NCBI RefSeq assembly: GCF_002101585.1
Contig: NZ_LQOT01000011.1
Location: 1-64,000 of the forward strand
From: Mycolicibacter engbaekii
GTDB taxonomy: Bacteria; Actinomycetota; Actinomycetes; Mycobacteriales; Mycobacteriaceae
Direction: 5' to 3'
DNA length: 64,000 nucleotides
Below, in pieces: positions 51,519 to 61,294 of the stretch. How positions within the stretch are numbered: the stretch's first letter is position 1; every line of letters starts with the position of its first letter. The position numbers were made by a program, and so were the translations under genes. The notes beneath the pieces were generated by a model, which was not told the DNA's origin, did not search any database, and saw only the letters and a program-made list of their open reading frames with translations.

Positions 51519-53012
51519 TCAGGTCGCCGCGTTGGCGAGCGCGTCGAGGAACGACCGGGCCCAGCGGTCCACGTCGTGCGCCAGGACCTGGCGGCGCAGC
51601 GCCCGCATCCGCCGGCGGCCCTCGTCCTCGGTCTGGTTGATCGCTGCCTCGATGACGTCTTTGACGCACTCGATGTCGTGCGGGTTGACCAGGTAGGCCT
51701 GGCCCAGCTCTGCCGCGGCTCCGGTGAACTCGCTCAGCACCAGGGCGCCGCCCAGGTCGCTGCGGCATGCCACGTACTCCTTGGCGACCAGATTCATCCC
51801 GTCGCGCAGGGGAGTGACCAGCATGACGTCGCTGGCCACAAAGAACGCGATCAGTTCGTCGCGGGGGACCGGGCGATGCAGATAGTGCACCACCGGGTGG
51901 CCGACCTCGCTGTACTCGCCGTTGATGTGGCCCACCTGGCGTTCGATGTCGTCGCGCAGGATCTGGTAACTCTCCACCCGCTCCCGGCTCGGCGTCGCCA
52001 ATTGCACCAGCACGGTGTCGTCGCGCTTGGCGCGTCCTTCGGCCAGCAGTTCGTTGAACGCCCTGAGCCGCACGTCGATGCCCTTGGTGTAGTCGAGCCG
52101 GTCGACGCCGAGCAGGATCTTGCGGGGATGGCCGAGTTCGGCGCGAATCTCCTTGGCGCGACGCCGGATTCCGCGCTCCCGGGCTTTGCGGTCGAGTTCG
52201 CCGGAATCGATCGAGATGGGGAAGGCGCCGACTCGCACCGTGCGGTCGGGAAGTCGCACTTCGCCGAACCGGCTGCGCACCCCCACCGACCCGCGTGAGG
52301 TGGGCGCACCGACGAGCTTGCGCGCCAGGAACAGGAAGTTCTGTGCCCCGCCGGCCAGGTGGAAGCCGACCAGGTCGGCGCCGAGCAGCCCTTCGACGAT
52401 CTCGGTGCGCCACGGCAGTTGCATGAACAGCTCTACCGGCGGAAACGGGATGTGCAGGAAGAAGCCGATGGTCACGTCGGGGCGCAGGGTCCGCAACATC
52501 TTGGGGACCAGTTGCAGCTGGTAGTCCTGGACCCACACCGTGGCGCCCGGCGCGGCGGCCCGCGAAGCGGCCTCGGCGAAGCGGCGATTGACGTCGACGT
52601 AGCGGTTCCACCACTCCCGGTGGTAGATGGGCTTGACGATCACGTCGTGATACAGCGGCCACAGCGTGGCGTTGGAGAAGCCCTCGTAATATTCGGCGAT
52701 ATCGGTGGGACTCAGCGGAACCGGGTGCAGGCGCAGATCTTCGACGTCGATGGGTTCGGCAGGGGCATCCAGACTGCCCGGCCAGCCCACCCAGGCCCCG
52801 CGCCGCTTACGCAGCAGCGGCTCCAGCGCGGTGACCAGCCCGCCCGGGCTGCGCTTCCACGCTGTCGTGCCGTCGGGCTGCACCTCGATGTCGATGGGCA
52901 ACCGGTTGGCCACGACGACGAAATCGGAGTCTCCCGGTTCAACCGGCGGCAGCTGGCCCGCACCGTTGGGTTGGTGCGGCCGAGACGCGCCGGGGCCCCC
53001 CGACTCGGGCAT
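51519..53012 (-). CDS. otsA: Trehalose-6-phosphate synthase OtsA (Rv3490)
   Basis: 497 aa from ATG at 53012. GT20 motifs: [38 protein letters not shown] (about 170), FFLHIPFPP (about 195), and [20 protein letters not shown] (about 300). It makes trehalose 6-phosphate from UDP-glucose and glucose 6-phosphate in the cytoplasm. Its ATG overlaps the stop of the small gene upstream by 1 bp (TAATG), so they are co-translated. Confidence 0.96.
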   Translation of the reverse strand: MPESGGPGASRPHQPNGAGQLPPVEPGDSDFVVVANRLPIDIEVQPDGTTAWKRSPGGLVTALEPLLRKRRGAWVGWPGSLDAPAEPIDVEDLRLHPVPLSPTDIAEYYEGFSNATLWPLYHDVIVKPIYHREWWNRYVDVNRRFAEAASRAAAPGATVWVQDYQLQLVPKMLRTLRPDVTIGFFLHIPFPPVELFMQLPWRTEIVEGLLGADLVGFHLAGGAQNFLFLARKLVGAPTSRGSVGVRSRFGEVRLPDRTVRVGAFPISIDSGELDRKARERGIRRRAKEIRAELGHPRKILLGVDRLDYTKGIDVRLRAFNELLAEGRAKRDDTVLVQLATPSRERVESYQILRDDIERQVGHINGEYSEVGHPVVHYLHRPVPRDELIAFFVASDVMLVTPLRDGMNLVAKEYVACRSDLGGALVLSEFTGAAAELGQAYLVNPHDIECVKDVIEAAINQTEDEGRRRMRALRRQVLAHDVDRWARSFLDALANAAT

Positions 53013-53185
53013 TACGCCCCGTTTTTCTCGGGTCCCGCAGGCCCGATCCCCAGCATGGCGAGAAACACCCGGCATTCGTCGGCGTCCTCCGCGTAGGCGG
53101 CAACCACGCGCCGGGCCTGGCTCGCGGTGCTGTCGGCCAGCGGTTCCACGTCCACGATGTCGGCGGGTTCGGATTTAGCAGGCAT
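53012..53185 (-). CDS. Small conserved protein upstream of otsA (Rv3489 homologue)
   Basis: 57 aa, below usual ORF cutoffs: ATG at 53185, stop TAA at 53012-53014. It starts [16 protein letters not shown] and contains the segment [14 protein letters not shown]. It matches the place and size of Rv3489 (54 aa in H37Rv) beside otsA. The single Cys and hydrophilic N-terminus give no function. The TAATG overlap with otsA supports a translated gene; a link to trehalose synthesis is only contextual. Confidence 0.75.
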   Translation of the reverse strand: MPAKSEPADIVDVEPLADSTASQARRVVAAYAEDADECRVFLAMLGIGPAGPEKNGA

Positions 53186-53284
53186 GACTCGACTCTAGCG
53201 AAGTGCGCGCTGTGTCACACCTGGCTCGGGCAGCTGGTGGTCGCCGCCGTAGCCTGTGATGCGACGACGACGAGGGTGGAGGCA

Positions 53285-54217
53285 ATGGTCACATCGCAGA
53301 CCGCATCGAACCAGACCGGCAACGCTGCGGGCGGCAACGTCGAATATGAGACCGTCGACGACGGGCGCATCGCCCGGATCTGGCTGAATCGCCCGGAGAC
53401 CCACAACGCACAGAACCGGACCCTGCTGGTGGAGCTCGACGAAGCGTTCTGCCGGGCCGAAACCGACGACAACGTGCGGGTGGTGATCCTGGGGGCGCGC
53501 GGCAAGAACTTCTCGGCCGGGCACGACCTGGGCTCGGAGGCGGCGGTGACCGAACGCCTGCCCGGGCCGAACCAGCACCGGAGTTTCACCGGCAACGGCG
53601 GCACCCGGGAGGCGAGGGTCGAGAAGACCTACCTGCAAGAGTGGCATTACTACTTCGCCAACACCTCCCGCTGGCGCGACCTGCGCAAGATCACCATCGC
53701 GTCGGTACAGGGCAACACCATCTCCGCCGGGCTGATGCTGATCTGGGCCTGCGACCTGATCGTCGCGGCCGACAACGCCCGATTCTCCGACGTGGTCGGG
53801 GTGCGGCTGGGAATGCCCGGGGTGGAGTACTACGCCCACCCCTGGGAGTTCGGGCCGCGCAAGGCCAAGGAACTGCTGCTGACCGGCGACTCGCTGGACG
53901 CCGACGAGGCCTACCGGCTGGGCATGGTCTCCAAGGTGTTTCCCACCGAGGAGCTGGCCGACCGCACCCTGGAGTTCGCCCGCCGCATCGCCGACCTGCC
54001 GACGATGGCCGCGTTGCTCATCAAGGACTCGGTGAACGCCGCCGCCGACGCGATGGGATTCAGCGAGGCCCTGCGGCACGGCTTCCACATCCACCAGCTG
54101 GGCCACGCGCACTGGACGGCGCATAACGACAACAACGCTCCGATTGCGCTGCCCCCCGAGGTGCCGGACTGGCGCACCGCCAAGGCCACCGGCCTGGCGC
54201 GCCGCGACCAGCCCTGA
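53285..54217 (+). CDS. Enoyl-CoA hydratase/isomerase family protein
   Basis: 310 aa from ATG at 53285 with GGAGG upstream. Crotonase motifs: RIWLNRPETHNAQNRTLLVELDEAF, GKNFSAGHDLGSE (first oxyanion segment) and VQGNTISAGLMLIWACDLIVAADNARF. A long C-terminal extension (about 40 residues after the trimer region) ends VPDWRTAKATGLARRDQP. In the crotonase family the acidic residues needed for hydratase activity are not obvious here. H37Rv has no equivalent next to otsA; substrate unknown. Confidence 0.88.
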   Translation: MVTSQTASNQTGNAAGGNVEYETVDDGRIARIWLNRPETHNAQNRTLLVELDEAFCRAETDDNVRVVILGARGKNFSAGHDLGSEAAVTERLPGPNQHRSFTGNGGTREARVEKTYLQEWHYYFANTSRWRDLRKITIASVQGNTISAGLMLIWACDLIVAADNARFSDVVGVRLGMPGVEYYAHPWEFGPRKAKELLLTGDSLDADEAYRLGMVSKVFPTEELADRTLEFARRIADLPTMAALLIKDSVNAAADAMGFSEALRHGFHIHQLGHAHWTAHNDNNAPIALPPEVPDWRTAKATGLARRDQP

Positions 54218-54282
54218 CCGGCCGGTGCTCGCGTGGATGGCAGCACCAGACCTGTTCGACAATGACGACGTGAGGGGCCGGC

Positions 54283-55104
54283 GTGCAGCTCAGCTTTGAA
54301 GACCGCAGTTACCTGGTCACCGGTGGCGGCAGCGGCATCGGTAAGGCCGTGGCCGCCGCACTGGCCGCCGCCGGCGCCGACGTGCTGATCGTGGGTCGCA
54401 ACGGCGAACGCCTGGCGGCCGTCGCCGCCGAGCTCGGCGACCAGGTGCGCCACCTGGCGGCCGACATCACCGATGAAGACAGCGTGATCGCCGCCGTCGA
54501 GGCCGCCGCCGCTCCGCACGGCAGGCTGCACGGGGTGGTGCACTGCGCCGGCGGCTCGGAGACCATCGGGCCGATCACCCAGATCGACTCCCAGGCCTGG
54601 CGGCGCACCGTCGACCTCAACGTCAACGGCTCGATGTATGTGCTCAAGCACGCCGGGCGGGCCCTGGTGCGCGGCGGGGGCGGCTCGTTCGTCGGGATCT
54701 CCTCGATCGCGGCCAGCAATACCCACCGCTGGTTCGGCGCCTACGGGCCGACCAAGTCGGCGCTGGACCACCTCATGCAGCTGGCCGCCGACGAACTGGG
54801 CCCCTCCTGGGTGCGGGTCAACAGCATCCGCCCGGGCCTGACTCGCACCGAGCTGGTCGCCCCGATCCTGGACTCGCCCGAGCTTAGCGAGGACTACCGC
54901 ATCTGTACGCCGCTGCCGCGGCCGGGCGAGGTCGAGGATGTCGCCAACCTGGCACTGTTCCTGCTCAGCGACGCGGCCGGCTACATCACCGGCCAGATCA
55001 TCAACGTCGACGGTGGGCAGATGCTGCGCCGCGGGCCGGACTTCACGGCGATGCTGGAGCCGGCGTTCGGCGCCGACGGGCTGCGCGGAGTGGTGGGGGA
55101 CTAG
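54283..55104 (+). CDS. Short-chain dehydrogenase/reductase
   Basis: 273 aa from GTG at 54283. TGGGSGIGKAVAAAL (residue 13), NVNGSMYVLK, catalytic Ser in GISSIAAS and YGPTKSALD (Tyr-x3-Lys), VDGGQMLRR at the end. Probably NAD(P)-dependent. It is 2 bp before the next SDR gene and forms an operon with it. Substrate unknown, perhaps a hydroxyacyl or steroid compound. Confidence 0.88.
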   Translation: MQLSFEDRSYLVTGGGSGIGKAVAAALAAAGADVLIVGRNGERLAAVAAELGDQVRHLAADITDEDSVIAAVEAAAAPHGRLHGVVHCAGGSETIGPITQIDSQAWRRTVDLNVNGSMYVLKHAGRALVRGGGGSFVGISSIAASNTHRWFGAYGPTKSALDHLMQLAADELGPSWVRVNSIRPGLTRTELVAPILDSPELSEDYRICTPLPRPGEVEDVANLALFLLSDAAGYITGQIINVDGGQMLRRGPDFTAMLEPAFGADGLRGVVGD

Positions 55105-55106
55105 CC

Positions 55107-55973
55107 GTGGGCACCTATGCGGTCACCGGGTCGGCATCCGGAATGGGACGACAGGCGGCGGAGAAACTGCGGGCCCAAGGCCACACGGTGATCGGAGTCG
55201 ACCTGCGCGACGCCGACGTAGTCGCCGACCTCTCCGGCCCGGATGGGCGGGCGGCGGCAGCCCAGCAGGTTCTGGAGCGCTGCGGGGGACAACTCGACGG
55301 GGCGGTACTGGCGGCCGGCGTCGGACCCACACCCGGGGCGGTGCCCCTGATCCTGCAGGTCAACTACTTCGGCGTGGTCGACCTGCTGCAGGCGTGGCGG
55401 CCGGCGCTGGCCGCGGCCGGCGGAGCCAAAGTAGTGGTGATCGCCAGCAACTCGACCACCACCGTGCCGGTGGTGCCGCAGTCGGCGGTGCGGGCACTGC
55501 TGGCCGGTAAAGCGCCCAAGGCGGTGCGCCGGCTGCGTCTGTTGGGGCCCGGTGCGCCGTCGTTGGCCTATGCGGCCTCCAAGATCGCCGTCTCGCGATG
55601 GGTGCGCCAGCAGGCGGTCCAGCCGGCCTGGGCGGGCGCCGGGATCCGGCTCAACGCTCTGGCTCCGGGGGCGATCATGACGCCACTGCTGGAAAAACAG
55701 CTTGCGACCCCGGGTCAGGAGAAGGCGGTCCGCAGTTTTCCGGTGCCGGTCGGCGGCTACGGCGACCCCGCCCAGTTGGCGGACTGGATGCTGTTCATGC
55801 TCTCCGATGCCGCGGACTTCCTCTGCGGCAGCGTGATCTTTGTCGACGGCGGCTCGGACGCCTACTTCCGCGCCGACGACTGGCCGCGCTGCGTCGGTGT
55901 CACGGGTATGCCGCGCTATCTGATGCGGTTCGCCAGGTTCCGCTCGACGTCGCCGGGGACCGATCGCGGCTAG
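55107..55973 (+). CDS. Short-chain dehydrogenase/reductase
   Basis: 288 aa from GTG at 55107. TGSASGMGRQAAEKLR near residue 7, no clear NNAG (replaced by AAGVGPTPG), long insertion (about 115-150), catalytic Tyr-Lys in AYAASKIAVSRW, FVDGGSDAYFR. Resembles 3-alpha-hydroxysteroid dehydrogenase/carbonyl reductase types. Coupled to the preceding SDR. Steroid-like substrate possible. Confidence 0.85.
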   Translation: MGTYAVTGSASGMGRQAAEKLRAQGHTVIGVDLRDADVVADLSGPDGRAAAAQQVLERCGGQLDGAVLAAGVGPTPGAVPLILQVNYFGVVDLLQAWRPALAAAGGAKVVVIASNSTTTVPVVPQSAVRALLAGKAPKAVRRLRLLGPGAPSLAYAASKIAVSRWVRQQAVQPAWAGAGIRLNALAPGAIMTPLLEKQLATPGQEKAVRSFPVPVGGYGDPAQLADWMLFMLSDAADFLCGSVIFVDGGSDAYFRADDWPRCVGVTGMPRYLMRFARFRSTSPGTDRG

Positions 55974-56060
55974 CTCGCCGGCGAGATCCGACCCCGGCAC
56001 TGTCGCCGGAGCAGTTCGGCGTTAGCGTGTCTAAGAGTTTCGGGGACCCTGAGGAGACAC

Positions 56061-56924
56061 ATGCCGGCAGAGCTGAGCCACGACGAGACCCTGCGCGAGG
56101 TCACCACCGAGCAGGGGGTGCTGCGTTACCACGAGGCCGGTGACGGGCCGACGCTGCTGATGCTGCACGGTTCCGGCCCGGGGGTGACCGGATGGCGCAA
56201 TTACCGGGGCGTGCTGCCCGCGTTCGCCGAGCACTTCCGCTGCCTGGTGCTGGAGTTCCCCGGATTCGGGGTCAGCGACGACTTCGGCGGGCACCCCATG
56301 GTGTCGGCGTTCGGCGCGGTGCCGGTATTCGCCGAGGCGCTGGGTCTGGACCGGTTCAGCATCATCGGCAACTCGATGGGAGGTGGCGTCGGGATCGGCT
56401 ACGCCATCGGCAACCCCGACAAGGTGAACCGACTGGTGACCATCGGCGGGATCGGCACCAACCTGCTCAGCCCGGGGCCGGCCGAGGGCATCCGGCTGCT
56501 GCAGGACTTCGTCGACAACCCCAGCCGGGAAGCGCTGGTGCGGTGGCTGCACTCGATGGTCTACGACCCGTCGGTGATCACCGAAGAGCTGATCGAGGAG
56601 CGGTGGGCCCTGGCCACCGACCCCGACACCCTGGCCAGCGCCCGGCGGATGTACGGCAAGGAAGCCTTCACCAACATGGTGAAGATGATGCAGGCATCCA
56701 AGGGGCCGCTGCCGTGGGCGATGATGCACCGGCTCAAGACGCCGACCCTGGTGACCTGGGGCCGCGACGACCGGGTCAGCCCGCTGGACATGGCGCTGAT
56801 CCCGATGCGGACCATTCCCGACGCCGAGGTGCACGTGTTCCCCAACTGCGGGCATTGGACCATGATCGAGGCCAAGGACGCTTTCACCCGCGTGGTGCTG
56901 GAGTACCTGACCCGCGACCACTAG
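56061..56924 (+). CDS. Alpha/beta hydrolase, meta-cleavage product hydrolase-like (HsaD/BphD type)
   Basis: 287 aa. Nucleophile elbow IIGNSMGGGVGIGYA (Ser about 112), acid in TWGRDDRVSPLDM, histidine in NCGHWTMIEAKD. The start LRYHEAGDGPTLLMLHGSGPG is typical of C-C bond hydrolases of ring-cleavage pathways. HsaD itself is elsewhere in H37Rv; this paralogue may hydrolyse a meta-cleavage or acyl compound. It is 87 bp after the SDR pair, ending just before the tRNA. Confidence 0.87.
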   Translation: MPAELSHDETLREVTTEQGVLRYHEAGDGPTLLMLHGSGPGVTGWRNYRGVLPAFAEHFRCLVLEFPGFGVSDDFGGHPMVSAFGAVPVFAEALGLDRFSIIGNSMGGGVGIGYAIGNPDKVNRLVTIGGIGTNLLSPGPAEGIRLLQDFVDNPSREALVRWLHSMVYDPSVITEELIEERWALATDPDTLASARRMYGKEAFTNMVKMMQASKGPLPWAMMHRLKTPTLVTWGRDDRVSPLDMALIPMRTIPDAEVHVFPNCGHWTMIEAKDAFTRVVLEYLTRDH

Positions 56925-56984
56925 CCGCCCGGAGTGGGAGGCTGGTTGCCAAGTGCGCCTGCGGTCGCGCTACCAGGAATCTCT

Positions 56985-57059
56985 TGGAGCCCCCTGTCAG
57001 GATTGAACTGACGACCGCTCGCTTACAAGGCGAGTGCTCTACCACTGAGCTAAGGAGGC
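56985..57059 (-). tRNA. tRNA-Thr (anticodon TGT)
   Basis: On the minus strand the 72-nt body begins GCCTCCTTAGCTCAGTGGTA and its 7-bp acceptor stem pairs with AGGGGGC, followed by TCCA; CCA appears genome-encoded (56985-56987). The anticodon arm CTCGC-CTTGTAA-GCGAG gives anticodon TGT, reading ACA (Thr). The T arm GTCAGTTCAATCCTGAC is regular. Confidence 0.95.
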
Positions 57060-57132
57060 AGGTTGGTGCTGTCAGCTTAAGCGGCCGTCGCCAGTGCAAC
57101 GGAGCCGGGACCGCGCAGTGGCGGCCCCGCGC

Positions 57133-57906
57133 TCAACTCGCCGGTTCGGTCGGGTCTTGGTCGATCACCCGTTGGGAGCGCACCGTCCGGCTCGACGCGC
57201 GGCGGCTGGATCGGCGAGGCAGCAGCGGAATACGTTCGGCGATATTGCTCAGCGGATTCACCACCAGCGTCAGTGCGATCACCGCCTCCTGCAGGGTCTC
57301 GATCGCCGGTTCCAGGGCCTCCATACCGGGGGCCAGCCGGCTCAGGGTGTCCGCGAGACCGGCGAGCTGCTCCAGCGGCCCGTTCCGGGCGGTCAGCTTG
57401 TCGATCAGGCCACCTTCGGCCAGCAGCCGGTCGGCCAGGCCGTCCTCGGCCAGCAGCCGGTCGGCCAGGCCGTCCTCGGCCAGCAGCCGTTCGATCAGCC
57501 CGTCCTCGTCGGTCAACTGATCGACCAGGCCCCCGGGCTGCAGAGCGCGCTGCAGGCCGCCGCCTTCGGTGGTGAGCCGGTCGATGACCCCACCGGGCCC
57601 GGTCAGCTGGTCAACCAGGCCACCCGGTGCCAGCAGCCGGTCCGCGGGACCTCCCGGCGCCAGCGCCCGCCCCAGCGGGGCGTCGTCGTCCATCAACTTG
57701 GCGAGCCGGTTGGCCCGGCTGATGGTGTCCTCCAGGCCCAGCATCTGCGCCATGGAGTTGCTCGACCCCGGCTTTCCGGCTTCGCCGAGCGCCTGGCGTG
57801 CCAGTCCGAGCGCTGTGTTGGCAACGCCGAGGCCGGCGTCGGCGATCGACAGGCCGATGCGCGCCGGAGCGGTGTACACGGCGACCAGCTGCTTGACCAG
57901 GCTCAC
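57133..57906 (-). CDS. Conserved repeat protein upstream of phoP (Rv0756c homologue)
   Basis: 257 aa. The centre is a series of decapeptide-like repeats (LVDQL-TGPGGV, LLAEDGLADR repeated, LLAEGGLIDKL) from about residue 85 to 170. It starts MSLVKQLVAVYTAPARIGLSI and ends in a basic tail after a hydrophobic segment (ALTLVVNPLSNIAERIPLLPRR). The place next to phoP is as in H37Rv. Function unknown; perhaps membrane-associated. A perfect 30-bp DNA duplication lies at 57421-57480. Confidence 0.82.
   Translation of the reverse strand: MSLVKQLVAVYTAPARIGLSIADAGLGVANTALGLARQALGEAGKPGSSNSMAQMLGLEDTISRANRLAKLMDDDAPLGRALAPGGPADRLLAPGGLVDQLTGPGGVIDRLTTEGGGLQRALQPGGLVDQLTDEDGLIERLLAEDGLADRLLAEDGLADRLLAEGGLIDKLTARNGPLEQLAGLADTLSRLAPGMEALEPAIETLQEAVIALTLVVNPLSNIAERIPLLPRRSSRRASSRTVRSQRVIDQDPTEPAS
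57421..57480. repeat. Perfect 30-bp tandem duplication inside Rv0756c homologue
   Basis: 57421-57450 and 57451-57480 are identical, each beginning CAGCAGCCGGTCGGCCAGGC. They encode repeated decapeptides (LLAEDGLADR). Diverged copies flank them. The identity suggests recent expansion and likely copy-number variation between strains. Confidence 0.85.
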
Positions 57907-58013
57907 GAGGCCAGTCTAGGGGCGTTCGGGACGGCCATCGGCTAGTTTGATTGACAACAAACGTACAGCCAATATCCAGGTCATTTTCATCGGTCCGCGA
58001 GGGAATTGTCGGT

Positions 58014-58733
58014 ATGGGAGCAATAGCTGCGCAAGACGCCGCACCGGAGGCCCGCGTTCTGGTAGTCGATGACGAGACCAACATCGTCGAACTGTTGTCG
58101 GTCAGCCTGAAATTCCAGGGGTTCGAGGTCTACACCGCCTCCAGCGGTCCTGCGGCGCTGGACCGCGCCCGGGAGATCCGGCCGGACGCGGTGATCCTCG
58201 ACGTGATGATGCCGGGCATGGACGGCTTCGGGGTGCTGCGCCGGCTGCGCGCCGACGGCATCGACGCCCCGGCGTTGTTCTTGACCGCCCGCGACGCTTT
58301 GCAGGACAAGATCACCGGGCTCACCCTCGGCGGCGACGACTACGTGACCAAGCCGTTCAGCCTGGAGGAGGTGGTCGCCCGGTTGCGCGTCATCCTGCGC
58401 CGGGCGGGCAAGGGCGCCCAGGAGCCGCGGAACTCCCGGCTGAAATTCGCCGACATCGAACTCGACGAGGACACCCACGAAGTGTGGAAGTCGGGCGAGC
58501 CGGTGTCGTTGTCGCCCACCGAGTTCACCTTGTTGCGGTACTTCGTGATCAACGCCGGCACCGTGCTGAGCAAGCCGAAGATCCTGGACCATGTGTGGCG
58601 CTACGACTTCGGAGGCGATGTCAACGTCGTGGAGTCCTACGTGTCCTACTTGCGGCGCAAGATCGACACCGGGGACAAGCGCCTGCTGCACACCCTGCGC
58701 GGGGTCGGCTATGTGCTTCGCGAGCCGCGATGA
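58014..58733 (+). CDS. phoP: Response regulator PhoP (Rv0757)
   Basis: 239 aa from ATG at 58014; a TTG at 57951 is upstream in frame. Receiver domain: VLVVDDETNIVELLSVSLKFQGFEVYTA, phosphoacceptor Asp in VILDVMMPGMDGFG, Lys in YVTKPFS. Winged-helix OmpR-type DNA-binding domain from about 140. From residue 15 on it is nearly identical to M. tuberculosis PhoP, which controls sulfolipid/acyltrehalose synthesis and virulence genes. phoR follows after 41 bp. Confidence 0.96.
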   Translation: MGAIAAQDAAPEARVLVVDDETNIVELLSVSLKFQGFEVYTASSGPAALDRAREIRPDAVILDVMMPGMDGFGVLRRLRADGIDAPALFLTARDALQDKITGLTLGGDDYVTKPFSLEEVVARLRVILRRAGKGAQEPRNSRLKFADIELDEDTHEVWKSGEPVSLSPTEFTLLRYFVINAGTVLSKPKILDHVWRYDFGGDVNVVESYVSYLRRKIDTGDKRLLHTLRGVGYVLREPR

Positions 58734-58774
58734 GCGGCGTCAGGCCGGCGAACACCAGAATGCAGTCGTAAGTC

Positions 58775-60238
58775 ATGGGGACGGTCAAACCCCTGCGGGA
58801 CATCTTGCCGCTCAAGGTGAGTCTGGTCGCGGCCACCTTGGCCATGGTGGCTATCGGGTTGCTGGCACAGGGCTACGCCGTGACCACGATCTTGCGGCAC
58901 CGTCTGATCAGCAGAATCGACGCCACACTCATCGACGCCGCCCAGGGCTGGGCGCTCGAACAACGCACCCGGGTGCCCTCGCGGGAGGGCGGGGATCCCC
59001 ATGCCGGCCGGCCGCCGACGAGCTTCTACGTGCGCGACGTCGATCCCGACGGCAACGTCTGGACCGTGGTCAACGACCAGAACGCCGAGCCGCTGCTGCC
59101 GCCGGACAACGACGTGGGATCGGTGCCGGTCACCATCGGCTCCGTGGACGGCTCGGGCGTGCAGTGGCGGGCCCTGTCGGTGCACGGCGAGAACGGCAGG
59201 CTGATCACCGTGGCCAGGGACCTCTCCGATCCGCGGGCCACGCTGCGCTACGTCGCGTGGTGGCGGGTGACGATCGGCGTCGGGGTGCTCGTGGTGCTGG
59301 GGGCCGTCGGATACGTCGTGGTCAACCGCAGCCTGAGGCCGCTGGGCGAGGTCGAACGGACCGCCGCGGCCATTGCCGCCGGCCAACTGGACAGTCGTGT
59401 CCCGGAACGGGATCCGCGCACCGAGGTCGGGCGGCTCACCTTGGCGCTCAACGGCATGCTGGCACAGATTCAGGAGGCGGTGGCCTCGTCGGCGGCGTCG
59501 GCGGAAAATGCGCGAATCTCCGAGGAACGGATGCGCCGGTTCATCACTGATGCCAGCCACGAACTGCGCACCCCGCTGACCACGATTCGCGGCTTCGCCG
59601 AGCTCTACCGGCAGGGCGCTGCCCGCGATGTGGAGCTGCTGATGTCACGTATCGAGAGCGAGGCCCGCCGCATGGGACTGCTCGTCGAGGATCTGCTGCT
59701 CCTGGCCCGAACCGATGCTCAGCGCCCGCTGGAGCGACACTGGGTGGACCTGCTGGTGCTGGCCACCGACGCGGTGCACGACGCCCGGGCCACCGCACCG
59801 GACCGCTGTGTCGAGCTGGAGGTGTTCGACGGTCCGGGGACCCCGGAGGTGCTCGGTGACGAAGCGCGGCTGCGGCAGGTGTTGAGCAACCTGGTCACCA
59901 ATGCGCTGCAGCACACCCCGGACGGGACCCCGATCACGGTGCGCGTCGGCACCGAGGGCGACGACGCCATCCTTGAGGTCGTCGACCATGGGCCGGGCAT
60001 GAGCGAGCAGGAGTTGGAACGGGTCTTCGAACGATTCTTCCGAACCGACTCGTCGCGGGCACGGGCCAGCGGCGGCACCGGCTTGGGGCTCTCGATCGTC
60101 GACTCGCTGACCCGGGCACACAACGGCACCGTGACGGTCAGCTCGCCGCCGGGCCAGGGGTGCACGTTCCGGGTCGCGCTGCCGCGTCTTGCCAGTGCGC
60201 CCGCTCCGGCCGTCGAGCTTCCAGCCGAGATCGTTTGA
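58775..60238 (+). CDS. phoR: Sensor histidine kinase PhoR (Rv0758)
   Basis: 487 aa. Two transmembrane helices (about residues 15-38 and 160-183) flank an extracytoplasmic domain; HAMP follows; the H-box is FITDASHELRTPLTTIRGFAELYRQGA (His about 259); ATP-binding motifs are NLVTNALQHTP, DHGPGMSEQELERVFERFFR and GGTGLGLSIV. Partner of PhoP, phosphorylating it in response to pH and salt cues. Ends 3 bp before the convergent HIT gene. Confidence 0.96.
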   Translation: MGTVKPLRDILPLKVSLVAATLAMVAIGLLAQGYAVTTILRHRLISRIDATLIDAAQGWALEQRTRVPSREGGDPHAGRPPTSFYVRDVDPDGNVWTVVNDQNAEPLLPPDNDVGSVPVTIGSVDGSGVQWRALSVHGENGRLITVARDLSDPRATLRYVAWWRVTIGVGVLVVLGAVGYVVVNRSLRPLGEVERTAAAIAAGQLDSRVPERDPRTEVGRLTLALNGMLAQIQEAVASSAASAENARISEERMRRFITDASHELRTPLTTIRGFAELYRQGAARDVELLMSRIESEARRMGLLVEDLLLLARTDAQRPLERHWVDLLVLATDAVHDARATAPDRCVELEVFDGPGTPEVLGDEARLRQVLSNLVTNALQHTPDGTPITVRVGTEGDDAILEVVDHGPGMSEQELERVFERFFRTDSSRARASGGTGLGLSIVDSLTRAHNGTVTVSSPPGQGCTFRVALPRLASAPAPAVELPAEIV

Positions 60239-60241
60239 GCC

Positions 60242-60646
60242 TCAGCCGAGTTCGGCCAGTGCGGCCTTGATCTTGGCCTGCGCCTCGTCCAGCGATTCCG
60301 CCGACGGGCTGCGATCCACGCCGGCGAAGCCGAAGTCGGCCAGGCTGCGGGTGGGGAACACGTGCACGTGCAGGTGGGGGACCTCCAGGCCGGCGATGAT
60401 CATGCCGGCGCGTTCGGTGTCGAACGCGCGGCACACCGCCTTGCCGATCCGCTGCGCCACCGCCATCACCTGGGCGAAGGCGGCGCCGTCGACGTCCTGC
60501 CACTGGTCGATCTCAGCGCGGGGCACCACCAGCGTGTGGCCCTGCGTCATCGGCTCGATGGTCAAGAACGCGACGACGTCGTCGTCCTCGTAGACGAAAC
60601 GCCCGGGCAGCTCCCGGTTGATGATCTTGGTGAAGACGGTGGTCAT
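60242..60646 (-). CDS. HIT-family nucleotide hydrolase/transferase (Rv0759c homologue)
   Basis: 134 aa. HIT motif as [14 protein letters not shown] (His-x-His-x-His, about residue 92). Cytoplasmic homodimer that hydrolyses AMP/ADP-linked compounds. Its 3' end meets phoR with 3 bp between stops. Confidence 0.94.
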   Translation of the reverse strand: MTTVFTKIINRELPGRFVYEDDDVVAFLTIEPMTQGHTLVVPRAEIDQWQDVDGAAFAQVMAVAQRIGKAVCRAFDTERAGMIIAGLEVPHLHVHVFPTRSLADFGFAGVDRSPSAESLDEAQAKIKAALAELG

Positions 60647-60757
60647 GGGTTCAGCATATGCGCCGAGAGCCTGATGAAACGGCCGCTGCTGCGTATTATC
60701 GAAGACGAGCCGATGCTCATGGTGCGGGCTTTCAAAGCCACAGGCCGAGGAGATGAG

Positions 60758-61288
60758 ATGTCATCTGTCGCAACCTTTCTGAGCAGCTCGGAGGCAGTCG
60801 GCACCTGGGAGCTGGATCCGGGCCAGTCGAGCATCCGATTCGAGAACGGGACCATGTGGGGAGCGCTGAAGGTTCGCGGAGCCTTCACCGAATTCAGCGG
60901 CAGGGGCGAGATCAGGGACGACAAGACCGTGACCGGCAGGGTCGAGGTCAAAGCCGCCTCGATCAACACCGGACTGGGCACCCGCGACCACGATCTGCGC
61001 CGATCGAACTTCTTCGACACCGACCGCTACCCCGACATCACCGTCGTGGTCACCGGGGGCGAGTCCACCGGTGGCGATACCGTCCGGCTGGACGCCGAGC
61101 TGACCGTCAAGGGCATCACCGGACAACTGCCGCTGAACGTCGAGGTGTCCCCGCTCGATGACGGCGGCGTGCGCCTGAACTCCGAGGCGACTGTCACCCG
61201 TAAACAGTTCGCCGTCGAAGGCAACTTCCTGGGCATGGTCGGTAACCGGACCAAGCTCAAGGCCAGTCTGGTGTTCCGGAAGACCTAG
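60758..61288 (+). CDS. YceI-family protein
   Basis: 176 aa from ATG at 60758 with GAGGAG upstream. YceI lipocalin-like domain: [56 protein letters not shown] and [19 protein letters not shown]. No signal peptide is seen, so it is probably cytoplasmic. It binds polyisoprenoid or other lipids in the family; its ligand is unknown. It occupies the space where H37Rv carries Rv0760c, between the HIT gene and adhB. Confidence 0.88.
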   Translation: MSSVATFLSSSEAVGTWELDPGQSSIRFENGTMWGALKVRGAFTEFSGRGEIRDDKTVTGRVEVKAASINTGLGTRDHDLRRSNFFDTDRYPDITVVVTGGESTGGDTVRLDAELTVKGITGQLPLNVEVSPLDDGGVRLNSEATVTRKQFAVEGNFLGMVGNRTKLKASLVFRKT

Positions 61289-61294
61289 TCTCCG

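Noticed and set aside
57941..58013. PhoP direct-repeat box upstream of phoP
   Set aside because: Weak ACAG-like words only; no clear pair of TCACAGC-type repeats.
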